Shown in pieces: positions 18,170 through 25,123 of a stretch of DNA of 47,232 nucleotides. Location of the stretch: contig NZ_CAKZNF010000035.1 of the NCBI RefSeq assembly GCF_937129435.1, positions 1 through 47,232 on the forward strand, in the 5' to 3' direction. The notes under the pieces are model-generated. The model did not search any database and was not told the origin of the DNA. It saw only the letters and a program-made list of their open reading frames with translations. Numbering within the stretch: position 1 is the stretch's first letter; each line of letters begins with the position of its first letter. The position numbers were made by a program, and so were the translations under genes. This DNA comes from an uncultured Parasphingopyxis sp. (lineage in GTDB: Bacteria; Pseudomonadota; Alphaproteobacteria; Sphingomonadales; Sphingomonadaceae).

Positions 18170-19174
18170 ATGACTGAGGAAAAGCGACCGGCCGTGCTGG
18201 TAACCGGGGGTGCCGGATATATCGGCAGCCATGCCGTTCACGCGCTGCTCGACAGCGGCTTTCCGGTCGTCGTCGTCGACAATCTGGTGACGGGGTTTCG
18301 TTGGGCGGTGGCCGATGGCGCAACCTTCGTGGAAGGCGATATCGGCAATGCAGCGCTCGTCGGCCGCGTGATTGCCGAGCACGATATCGGCGCGATCATG
18401 CATTTCGCCGGTTCGGTCGTCGTGCCCGAATCGGTGTCCGACCCGCTCAAATATTACGACAACAACACCGGCCGCAGCCGGGCGCTGATCGGCGCCGCCA
18501 TCGATGGCGGCGTGAAGCATTTCATCTTCTCTTCGACCGCCGCGACCTATGGCATGCCGGACGTGGAGCGGGTGTCGGAAGAGACACCGACGGTTCCGAT
18601 CAACCCCTATGGCCGATCCAAGCTGATGACCGAGTGGATGCTGCGCGATGCGGCGGCGGCGCACGACATCAACTATGGCGCGCTGCGCTATTTCAACGTC
18701 GCCGGGGCCGATCCGGAAGGGCGCACCGGCCAGTCGACGGCGGGCGCGACGCACCTGATCAAGGTCGCGGTCGAGGCTGCAACGGGAAAGCGCGATCATG
18801 TCGCCATCTTCGGCACCGATTACGACACGCCCGACGGCACGGGCGTGCGCGACTATATCCATGTCTGGGACCTTGTCCGGGCGCATGTTCTGGCGCTCGA
18901 AAAGCTTATTGCGGAACCCGAAGAAAGCTTCACGCTCAATTGCGGCTATGGCCGGGGGTTTTCGGTGCTCGAAGTGCTCGACGCCGTCGACCGCGCGACC
19001 AACCGGACGATCGAGCGCCGCATGGCGCCCCGCCGCGAAGGCGATCCCGGCATAATCGTGTCCAACAATGCGAAAATCCTCGAGACCTTGCCCTGGCGGC
19101 CCGAGCGCGACGATCTCGACACGATCGTCGGCGACGCGCTTGCCTGGGAGCGCAAGCTGCAGGAGCGCGGCTAG
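18170..19174 (+). CDS. galE: UDP-glucose 4-epimerase
   Basis: The 334-residue extended short-chain dehydrogenase/reductase has NAD-binding TGGAGYIGSH (12-21), the catalytic Ser/Thr in SSTAATYG (about 121-128) and Tyr147-x3-Lys151 in PYGRSK. RYFNVAGAD, GVRDYIHVWDLVRAH and a C-terminal WxP motif are typical of GalE. It interconverts UDP-glucose and UDP-galactose for surface polysaccharides. The ATG at 18170 follows GGGGGAG by 11 bases. The 3' end overlaps the convergent beta-propeller gene by four bases, with CTAG giving both stop codons. Confidence 0.95.
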   Translation: MTEEKRPAVLVTGGAGYIGSHAVHALLDSGFPVVVVDNLVTGFRWAVADGATFVEGDIGNAALVGRVIAEHDIGAIMHFAGSVVVPESVSDPLKYYDNNTGRSRALIGAAIDGGVKHFIFSSTAATYGMPDVERVSEETPTVPINPYGRSKLMTEWMLRDAAAAHDINYGALRYFNVAGADPEGRTGQSTAGATHLIKVAVEAATGKRDHVAIFGTDYDTPDGTGVRDYIHVWDLVRAHVLALEKLIAEPEESFTLNCGYGRGFSVLEVLDAVDRATNRTIERRMAPRREGDPGIIVSNNAKILETLPWRPERDDLDTIVGDALAWERKLQERG

Positions 19175-20175
19175 TCGGTTTCGATCACCACGGGCGATAT
19201 GCCGAGCCCGTCGCCCTGCCGCCCGACATCGATCCGGCGCAGCACCTCTCCCGATGCGACATCCAGTTCTGCGACCGTGTCGGTGCCGGTTTCGGCGACA
19301 AAGAGCCGCTCGCCATCTTCGGAGAACAGGATCGTCACCTGCGCCGCTTCGACACTATCAGAGATCGAAAGCACACGCGTCACTCGGTGATCCGATCCGC
19401 GAATTTCCGTGACGGTGCCGTCGCCGTAATTGGATGTGAAACCACGCGACCCATCGGGGCTGATCGCGATCCGGATCGGCCCAAGGCCGACGCCGATTTC
19501 GGCGATAATCTCGAAGGTTTCGGTGTCGAAGACGGTCACTTTCATGCCGTCGCGATCGGCAACCCATAGCTCGCTGCCATCGGGCGTCAGCGCGATACCT
19601 TCTGCCGCCGCGCCGACGGGCAGGTCGCGCAGCTTGCGGCCATTTTCGAGGTCGATCACCGTCGCCGTGCCGCTGCCGATATTGGACACATAGGCGCGGC
19701 TCAAATCGGGGCTGACGACGACCATGTGCGACACGTCCTGCCCGGTCTCGACCGCTTCCACATCGTTGTCGGAAAGATCGACGACGGTCAGCGTGCCGCT
19801 ACCCTCGGTCGTCGCGATCAGCCGGTTGTCGTTGGTCCAGACGATACCGTGCGGTCGCGCATTGGGCGACAGATCGATCGTTTCGGTTCGTGTGGCGCTG
19901 GCGACGTCGAAGATATCGATCGTCGTGCCGCCATAGGAAACGACGGCGGCGCGCGTGCCATCGGGCGAGATCGCGACTTCGTGCGGCTGGTCGCCGGTTT
20001 CGAGCCGTGCGCGTTCCTCGCCGGACGCGAGATCGACGAAGCTTACCGTCGCTTCGCCCTTGTTGCCGACCACCATCGTGCCGATCGCCGATGAGGTGCC
20101 GAGTTCGGGCGCGGCCGTCTGGGCGGCGCCGCAGGCAGAGAGAAACAGCCCGATGGGCAGCAGGAAACGGATCAT
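19171..20175 (-). CDS. YVTN-type beta-propeller lipoprotein
   Basis: The 334-residue protein has a lipoprotein signal (MIRFLLPIGLFLSACG, lipobox LSAC) followed by about seven repeats of the YVTN/YncE propeller, each with an SPDGTRA/TPDGSEL/SPDGSRG-type turn and V-x-DL/F-D strands. Such propellers are periplasmic binding or scaffold proteins; the ligand is unknown. GGGGAG 6 bases before the ATG at 20175 supports this start over the longer frame to 20274. It is convergent with galE (shared CTAG) and divergent from rpmJ. Confidence 0.9.
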   Translation of the reverse strand: MIRFLLPIGLFLSACGAAQTAAPELGTSSAIGTMVVGNKGEATVSFVDLASGEERARLETGDQPHEVAISPDGTRAAVVSYGGTTIDIFDVASATRTETIDLSPNARPHGIVWTNDNRLIATTEGSGTLTVVDLSDNDVEAVETGQDVSHMVVVSPDLSRAYVSNIGSGTATVIDLENGRKLRDLPVGAAAEGIALTPDGSELWVADRDGMKVTVFDTETFEIIAEIGVGLGPIRIAISPDGSRGFTSNYGDGTVTEIRGSDHRVTRVLSISDSVEAAQVTILFSEDGERLFVAETGTDTVAELDVASGEVLRRIDVGRQGDGLGISPVVIETD

Positions 20176-20226
20176 GAGGGCTCCCCGATATCGCCGCCTG
20201 GCCGCGCATTTCGCGCCCGATGCAGC

Positions 20227-20255
20227 TTGACTTTGGCGTGCTTCGTCCATAGATG
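20227..20255 (+). promoter_or_regulatory. Candidate housekeeping promoter of rpmJ
   Basis: TTGACT (20227-20232) is followed after 17 bases by TAGATG (20250-20255). The -35 is a good match, the -10 weak. It lies about 50 bases upstream of the rpmJ start in the divergent interval with the propeller gene. Confidence 0.4.
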
Positions 20256-20303
20256 CGCGGCTCGTTTCCGACAACCGAACAAGCTGAAGGCCGGGTGACC
20301 GCC

Positions 20304-20429
20304 ATGAAAGTCCGCAATTCTCTGAAATCGCTCAAGGGTCGCCACCGCGATAACCGCGTCATTCGCCGTCGCGGCCGCGTCTATGTGATCAACAAGACGA
20401 ATCGCCGGTTCAAGGCGCGCCAAGGCTAG
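20304..20429 (+). CDS. rpmJ: 50S ribosomal protein L36 (cysteine-free type)
   Basis: This 41-residue, strongly basic protein begins [17 protein letters not shown] and ends [12 protein letters not shown], matching the alphaproteobacterial L36 form. It has no cysteines, so it lacks the zinc ribbon of the classical L36 (the YkgO-like, zinc-independent type). It binds 23S rRNA in the large subunit. It is far from the main ribosomal operons, as usual in this class. Its TAG stop overlaps the GTG start of the next gene (TAGTG), which suggests termination-reinitiation coupling with the HAD hydrolase. Confidence 0.95.
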   Translation: MKVRNSLKSLKGRHRDNRVIRRRGRVYVINKTNRRFKARQG

Positions 20430-21034
20430 TGAATCCCACTGCCGTTGTCTTCGACGTCGGCAATGTCCTGTATCGCTGGGACCCGGACTTTCTCTTTCGG
20501 AAGCTGATTCCCGGTGCCGATGAACGGCGCTGGTTTCTCGACAATGTAATCACGCTCGAATGGCATGCCCAGCACGATGCCGGGCGCGCGCTCGATCCGA
20601 TGATTGCCGAGCGGAAGGCGCAATTTCCCGATTCGTCCGATCTGATCGACGCCTATCGCGACCGCTGGCTGGAAACGATTCCCGGGCCCGTGCCCGGCGT
20701 GCATGACCTTGTCGAGCGCTTGGCCACGCGCGGCGTGCCGCTTTACGCGATCACCAATTTCGGCACCGAATTCTGGGCCCGCTTCATGCCAACGGCACCG
20801 GTCCTCGATCATTTCCACGATATCGTCGTCTCGGGCGAGGTCGAGATGATGAAGCCCGACCCGCGCATTTTCGCGCTTGCGCTCGACCGGTTCGGGCTGG
20901 AAGCGGGCGGGGCGGTATTCATCGACGATATCGAAGCCAATGTCGCGGCCAGCGACGCAGCCGGCTTTGTCGGCCACCATTTCACCGATGCCGGGACGCT
21001 GGAGCGCGATCTATTGGCAAAAGGGCTGCTCTGA
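20429..21034 (+). CDS. HAD-like hydrolase (HAD-IA, YihX type)
   Basis: The 201-residue protein starts at a GTG that overlaps the rpmJ stop codon. HAD motif I is FDVGNVLYRW with nucleophile Asp9; Asn replaces the usual second Asp (DxGN form), as in the YihX/epoxide-hydrolase-N-like subgroup. Motif II is ITNFG, the motif III lysine is in MMKPDPRIF, and motif IV is FIDDIEANV. It probably dephosphorylates a small sugar phosphate. It ends 7 bases before the convergent pyk stop; a short hairpin (21035-21049) spans the gap. Confidence 0.9.
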   Translation: MNPTAVVFDVGNVLYRWDPDFLFRKLIPGADERRWFLDNVITLEWHAQHDAGRALDPMIAERKAQFPDSSDLIDAYRDRWLETIPGPVPGVHDLVERLATRGVPLYAITNFGTEFWARFMPTAPVLDHFHDIVVSGEVEMMKPDPRIFALALDRFGLEAGGAVFIDDIEANVAASDAAGFVGHHFTDAGTLERDLLAKGLL

Positions 21035-21041
21035 GCCTCTC

Positions 21042-22523
21042 CTAGAGGCCGTCCTCGTCCATCGCCTTTTTCGTATGCCGCTTCAGCTCGTCGCCGGTCA
21101 GCTGGACGATATGGAGGACGTTGGTCGATCCCGGTGTGCCGAAGGGAACACCGGCAATCACGATCACCCGGTTGCCGCCCTTCGCGATGCCTGCGCGCAG
21201 CGCCATCCGCTTAGCCTTGGCCACCATCTCTTCGAAACTCGCGACGTCGCGCGTGTGAACCGCATGCGCTCCCCATAACAGGCCGAGCCGCCGCGCCGTC
21301 TTCAGCCGCGGCGTCAGCACGAGCACGGGCACGGTCGGCCGTTCGCGCGACAGGCGCCGGGCTGTGGAGCCGGAGGTGGTGTAGCAGATCGCCGCTGCGG
21401 CCGAGATCGTCTGCGCGATACCGCCAGACGCCTGTGCCAGTGCATCGGCGCTCGTCGCATCGGGCAGCGTTTCGGTAAAATGGACGCGCGCCCAATGGCT
21501 GGGATCAGCTTCGACCGCGACGGCGATATCATCCATCATCGACACCGCCTCTTCGGGCCATTCGCCGGCCGCCGTTTCCGCCGAAAGCATGATCGCATCG
21601 GCGCCGTCATAGACTGCCGTCGCGACATCGGAGACTTCCGCGCGCGTCGGCGTCGGCGCCTTGACCATCGATTCGAGCATCTGTGTCGCGACGACGACGG
21701 GCCGCCCCAGCATCCGTGCCTTTTCGACGATCTGCTTCTGCAGCGGCGGCACCGCTTCGGGCGGCATCTCGACGCCCAGATCGCCGCGCGCCACCATCAC
21801 CGCATCGGCCGCCTCGAGGATCTCGTCGATCCGGCGGACGGCCGACGGCTTTTCGATCTTCGCCAGCAGCGCGGCCCGCCCCTGGATGATCTTGCGCGCC
21901 TCGGCCAGATCCTCCGGTCGCTGCACGAACGAGAGTGCGATCCAGTCGGCCCCCTGGTCGAGCGCGAAATTGAGATCGGCCCTGTCCTTGTCGGTCAGCG
22001 CCTTCAACGGCAGCACGATATCGGGAACGTTGAGGCCCTTGTTGTTCGAGAGCGTCCCGCCGACTTCGACCTTGGTTTCGATTCGCTCGTCCGACACGTC
22101 CGTTGCGCGCAACACGATCCGGCCATCGTCGAGCAACAGCCGGTTGCCCGTCGCCAACGCCTCGAAGATTTCGGGGTGCGGCAATTCGACGCGCTTGCGG
22201 TCGCCCGGCTCGTCGCTGCGATCCAGCGTGAAGGACTGGCCTTCCTCGAGCACCGCCTTGTCGCCCTCGAAGCTGCCGACCCGCAATTTCGGTCCTTGCA
22301 GGTCGGCCAGGATCGTCATCGGCCGGCCCGTCTCCTTTTCCAGCGCCCGGATCGCGGCGATGCGTTTGGCATGATCCTCATGGTCGCCATGGCTCATGTT
22401 GATGCGGAAGGCATCGGCGCCCGCACGATAGAGTTTGGCGATCATCGCCGGATCGCCGCTCGCCGGGCCGAGCGTCGCCAATATGCGGACTTTCCTGCTT
22501 CGTGGAGCAATGTCTGAAGTCAT
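21042..22523 (-). CDS. pyk: Pyruvate kinase
   Basis: The 493-residue enzyme makes pyruvate and ATP from phosphoenolpyruvate. ILATLGPAS and FRINMSHGDHEDH (N-terminal barrel), ILADLQGPKLRVG, the lysine-containing LLAKIEKPSAV, DAVMVARGDLGVEMP (Mg and K site) and VATQMLESM are all present, with a C-terminal regulatory domain containing CYTTSGSTARRLSRERP. AAGGG lies about 6 bases before the ATG. It is convergent with the HAD gene and divergent from the DUF1244 gene. With gpmA it supplies the lower glycolytic steps. Confidence 0.97.
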   Translation of the reverse strand: MTSDIAPRSRKVRILATLGPASGDPAMIAKLYRAGADAFRINMSHGDHEDHAKRIAAIRALEKETGRPMTILADLQGPKLRVGSFEGDKAVLEEGQSFTLDRSDEPGDRKRVELPHPEIFEALATGNRLLLDDGRIVLRATDVSDERIETKVEVGGTLSNNKGLNVPDIVLPLKALTDKDRADLNFALDQGADWIALSFVQRPEDLAEARKIIQGRAALLAKIEKPSAVRRIDEILEAADAVMVARGDLGVEMPPEAVPPLQKQIVEKARMLGRPVVVATQMLESMVKAPTPTRAEVSDVATAVYDGADAIMLSAETAAGEWPEEAVSMMDDIAVAVEADPSHWARVHFTETLPDATSADALAQASGGIAQTISAAAAICYTTSGSTARRLSRERPTVPVLVLTPRLKTARRLGLLWGAHAVHTRDVASFEEMVAKAKRMALRAGIAKGGNRVIVIAGVPFGTPGSTNVLHIVQLTGDELKRHTKKAMDEDGL

Positions 22524-22603
22524 GCGGCCCTTCGCTTCTGGTGTCGCGAACGCCCCCGTCCTAGAGTCAGTCGGTGACAGATTAAACCGTGCAGGAGCGA
22601 TAA

Positions 22604-22915
22604 ATGTCCGAAACCATCATGCCCGAAATCGACGACACCGTCGCCGCGGACGCCTTTCGCCGCCTCGTCGCGCATCTGCGCCACCGTCATGACGCGGAAA
22701 ATATCGACCTGATGGGGCTCGCCGGGTTCTGCCGCAACTGCCTGTCGGACTGGATCGCCGAAGCCTCGGCCGAGCGCGGCCAGCCGATGGAGAAGGAAGA
22801 GGCACGCGCGGCGATCTACGGCATGCCCTATGCCGAATGGAAGGGCCGCTATCAGGGCGAAGCGACCGAGGCGCAGCTGGCCCGGATGAAGGAGAGCGTC
22901 GCCAAAAACGCGTAA
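22604..22915 (+). CDS. DUF1244 family protein
   Basis: The 103-residue soluble protein matches DUF1244, a small all-helical family widespread in proteobacteria. The signature segments are FRRLVAHLRHR, LMGLAGFCRNCLSDW (with two conserved cysteines, CxxC) and YGMPYAEWKGRYQ. AGGAG lies 7 bases before the ATG. The paired cysteines could bind a metal or be redox active, but that is inference. Function is unknown. It is divergent from pyk and followed 78 bases later by the gapR-like gene. Confidence 0.9.
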   Translation: MSETIMPEIDDTVAADAFRRLVAHLRHRHDAENIDLMGLAGFCRNCLSDWIAEASAERGQPMEKEEARAAIYGMPYAEWKGRYQGEATEAQLARMKESVAKNA

Positions 22916-22993
22916 GACAGTGGGTATCGACCTTGAGGCCGGCGCTGCCTTCACCTAGAGCCGCGCCTCCCGTACGACATGGAGAATCACGAG

Positions 22994-23236
22994 ATGGCCG
23001 AAGGCGCCGTACAGGCCGAGCGTTTGAAACTGCTGATCGAGCGTATCGAGCGGCTCGAGGAAGAGAAGAAGGGCATCGCCGACGACATCAAGGACGTCTA
23101 TGCCGAAGCCAAGGCCGTCGGCTACGATCCCAAAATCATGCGTAAGGTCGTCAGCTTGCGGAAGATGGACAATGCCGACCGGCGCGAGCAGGACGACCTG
23201 CTCGAAACCTACAAGGCCGCGCTCGGCATGGATTAG
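22994..23236 (+). CDS. DUF2312 / GapR-like DNA-binding protein
   Basis: The 80-residue helical protein matches the DUF2312 family that includes Caulobacter GapR, a nucleoid protein that clamps overtwisted AT-rich DNA and aids replication and topoisomerase action. Visible are the basic coiled-coil N-terminus ([18 protein letters not shown]), the conserved [20 protein letters not shown] and the C-terminal YKAALGMD. The ATG at 22994 has GGAG 9 bases upstream; an ATG at 22979 would add five residues and lacks an SD. DNA binding is inferred from the family. Confidence 0.9.
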   Translation: MAEGAVQAERLKLLIERIERLEEEKKGIADDIKDVYAEAKAVGYDPKIMRKVVSLRKMDNADRREQDDLLETYKAALGMD

Positions 23237-23277
23237 GCGCGCCTCTTTCCCTATGTTTGCAGGGAAGGAGACTCGCG

Positions 23278-23598
23278 ATGATCGTCACCACCACGCCCGG
23301 TATCGAAGGCCGGCCCATTGCCGAATATCACGGCATCGTCACCGGCGAAGCGATTATCGGCGCCAACATCTTCTCCGACATCTTTGCCAAGGTCCGCGAT
23401 ATCGTCGGCGGCCGGTCCGGCGCCTATGAGAAAGCGCTGCGTTCGGCGCGCGAAGAAGCGCTCGCCGATCTGGAACGCGAGGCGGCGGCCAAGGGCGCGG
23501 ACGCCGTGGTCGGCGTCGATCTCGATTATGAGGTGATCGGCGATACCGGGTCGATGCTCATGGTGTCGATCTCGGGCACAGCGGTCCGGCTGGGGTAG
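23278..23598 (+). CDS. YbjQ family (DUF74, heavy-metal-binding-like) protein
   Basis: The 106-residue protein matches YbjQ/UPF0145: [21 protein letters not shown] at the N-terminus (long beta), [25 protein letters not shown], and [16 protein letters not shown] in the C-terminal half. The family makes pentameric rings and has been called heavy-metal binding, but its role is unclear. AAGGAG lies about 9 bases before the ATG at 23278. The GNAT gene starts five bases after its stop, so the two are likely co-transcribed. Confidence 0.9.
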   Translation: MIVTTTPGIEGRPIAEYHGIVTGEAIIGANIFSDIFAKVRDIVGGRSGAYEKALRSAREEALADLEREAAAKGADAVVGVDLDYEVIGDTGSMLMVSISGTAVRLG

Positions 23599-23603
23599 CG
23601 CCG

Positions 23604-24092
23604 GTGGTCACCGTCCGCGACGGCGTGGCTTCCGATGCCGAAGGGTGCAGGGCTATCTACGCGCCCTTCGTTACCGAGACCTGGGTCAGCTTCGAGGAAG
23701 AAGTGCCCTCGGTGCGCGAAATGCGGCGGCGGATCGAAGGCTATGGCGAGAGCCACGGCTTCGTCGTCGCCGAGATCGACGGCACGATCGCCGGCTATGC
23801 CTATGGCTCGCCGCACCGGCTTCGCGAGGCCTATCGATATAGCTGCGATGTCGCGATCTATATCGATCCGGCGCATGCGGGCGAGGGAGTGGGCCGCGCG
23901 ATCTACGACACCTTTCTTCCCCGCCTCGCCGAGCGCGGCATGCACGCTGCCTTTGCCGGGATTGCGCTGCCCAACGATGCGAGTATCGCGCTGCACGAAG
24001 CGGCCGGGTTCACGAAGATCGGCGTCTATCGCGAAGTCGGTTTTAAATTCGGCGAATGGCGCGATGTCGGCTGGTGGCAAAAGGTGTTGTGA
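23604..24092 (+). CDS. GNAT N-acetyltransferase, phosphinothricin-acetyltransferase-like
   Basis: The 162-residue protein starts at GTG, five bases after the YbjQ stop. It matches the Pat/YwnH group: IYAPFVTETWVSFEEEVPS near the N-terminus, YAYGSPHRLREAY, the acetyl-CoA loop in GEGVGRAIYDTF, FAGIALPNDASIALHEAAGF, and the C-terminal GVYREVGFKFGEWRDVGWWQK. Relatives acetylate amino-acid-like amines such as phosphinothricin or methionine sulfone; the native substrate is not known. A weak ribosome-binding site is consistent with translational coupling. Confidence 0.92.
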   Translation: MVTVRDGVASDAEGCRAIYAPFVTETWVSFEEEVPSVREMRRRIEGYGESHGFVVAEIDGTIAGYAYGSPHRLREAYRYSCDVAIYIDPAHAGEGVGRAIYDTFLPRLAERGMHAAFAGIALPNDASIALHEAAGFTKIGVYREVGFKFGEWRDVGWWQKVL

Positions 24093-24214
24093 GGTTTTTG
24101 CGGCGTTCGACCGCCAGATCGAGTCTGACAAACAAACCCCTCTCCCCGTTGCGCGCCGCGCAATCGCTGGGCTAAAGCGCCCCCAATCCTTTTTCAGCAC
24201 ATCGATGGAAGACC

Positions 24215-24964
24215 ATGGCAGGCCATAGCAAATTCAAGAATATCATGCATCGCAAGGGCGCGCAGGACAAGAAGCGCTCGGCGCTCTTTTCCAAGCTCAG
24301 CCGCGAGATCACCGTGGCCGCGAAATCGGGCATGCCGGACCCGGACATGAACCCGCGGCTGCGGCTCGCGGTCAACACCGCCAAGGGCCAGTCGATGCCC
24401 AAGGACAATATCCAGCGCGCCATCGACAAGGCGACGATGGGCGATGGCGACAATTACGAGGAAATCCGCTTCGAAGGCTTCGGCCCGGCGGGCGTCAGCC
24501 TGATCGTCGAGACGCTGACCGACAACCGCAACCGCACCGTCACCGATGTCCGCACGATCTTTTCGAAGAATGGCGGCAATATGGGCGAATCCGGTTCGGT
24601 CGCGCACGGTTTCGAGCGGCTGGGCCTCATCACCTATCCGGCAAGCGCGGGCGACGAGGAGAAGATCCTCGAAGCGGCGATGGAGGCCGGGGCCGACGAT
24701 ATCCGCTCCGATGACGAGAGCCACGAAATCTGGACGGCGGCGGACGATCTCCACGCTGTCGCCAGTGAGCTCGAAAAGGCGCTCGGCGAACCGGAAGGCG
24801 CGAAGCTTGCCTGGCGGCCCAATGTCGAAGTGACGGTCGACAATGAGAAGGACGCCGAAACGCTGTTCAAGCTGATCGACACGCTCGACGACAATGACGA
24901 CGTGCAGACCGTCTGGGGCAATTACGATGTGCCCGACGAGATCGCCGACAAGATCGGGGACTGA
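24215..24964 (+). CDS. yebC: YebC/PmpR family protein (probable transcriptional regulator)
   Basis: The 249-residue protein matches YebC/TACO1: [18 protein letters not shown] at the start, [38 protein letters not shown], and [19 protein letters not shown]. Members are DNA-binding regulators or act on translation (TACO1-type, polyproline stalling); which applies here is unknown. In many alphaproteobacteria yebC sits near ruvC; here ruvC is about 4 kb downstream on the same strand, separated by the phosphatase and desaturase genes. Confidence 0.95.
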   Translation: MAGHSKFKNIMHRKGAQDKKRSALFSKLSREITVAAKSGMPDPDMNPRLRLAVNTAKGQSMPKDNIQRAIDKATMGDGDNYEEIRFEGFGPAGVSLIVETLTDNRNRTVTDVRTIFSKNGGNMGESGSVAHGFERLGLITYPASAGDEEKILEAAMEAGADDIRSDDESHEIWTAADDLHAVASELEKALGEPEGAKLAWRPNVEVTVDNEKDAETLFKLIDTLDDNDDVQTVWGNYDVPDEIADKIGD

Positions 24965-24999
24965 CGATTTCGGCGCGCCTCCCGCCCGCCATCACATAG

Positions 25000-25028
25000 C
25001 TGTCGCAAATCTGAAATCGCCCTTTCAA
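25000..25028 (+). promoter_or_regulatory. PHO-box-like triple repeat upstream of phoX-like gene
   Basis: Three heptamers repeat at exact 11-base spacing: CTGTCGC (25000), CTGAAAT (25011) and CTTTCAA (25022). Each matches 5 of 7 bases of the PhoB half-site CTGTCAT. The A/T-rich AAAT spacer between the first two also fits a PHO box. It lies about 100 bases before a PhoX-type phosphatase, a classical PhoB target. Regulation by phosphate starvation is inferred. Confidence 0.5.
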
Positions 25029-25123
25029 CGAGCCGTCGCCGGACTGCCACCGAAAGCCGCCATGAGGGAATGAGCCGGGCCGCGCTGCCCGGCATTTTCT
25101 ATGGCTAATTTCAGGGGCAGGCG

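Noticed and set aside
21035..21049. Short hairpin between the HAD and pyk stop codons as a bidirectional terminator
   Set aside because: The stem is only six pairs with a three-base loop and no T-run on either side, so termination is not supported.
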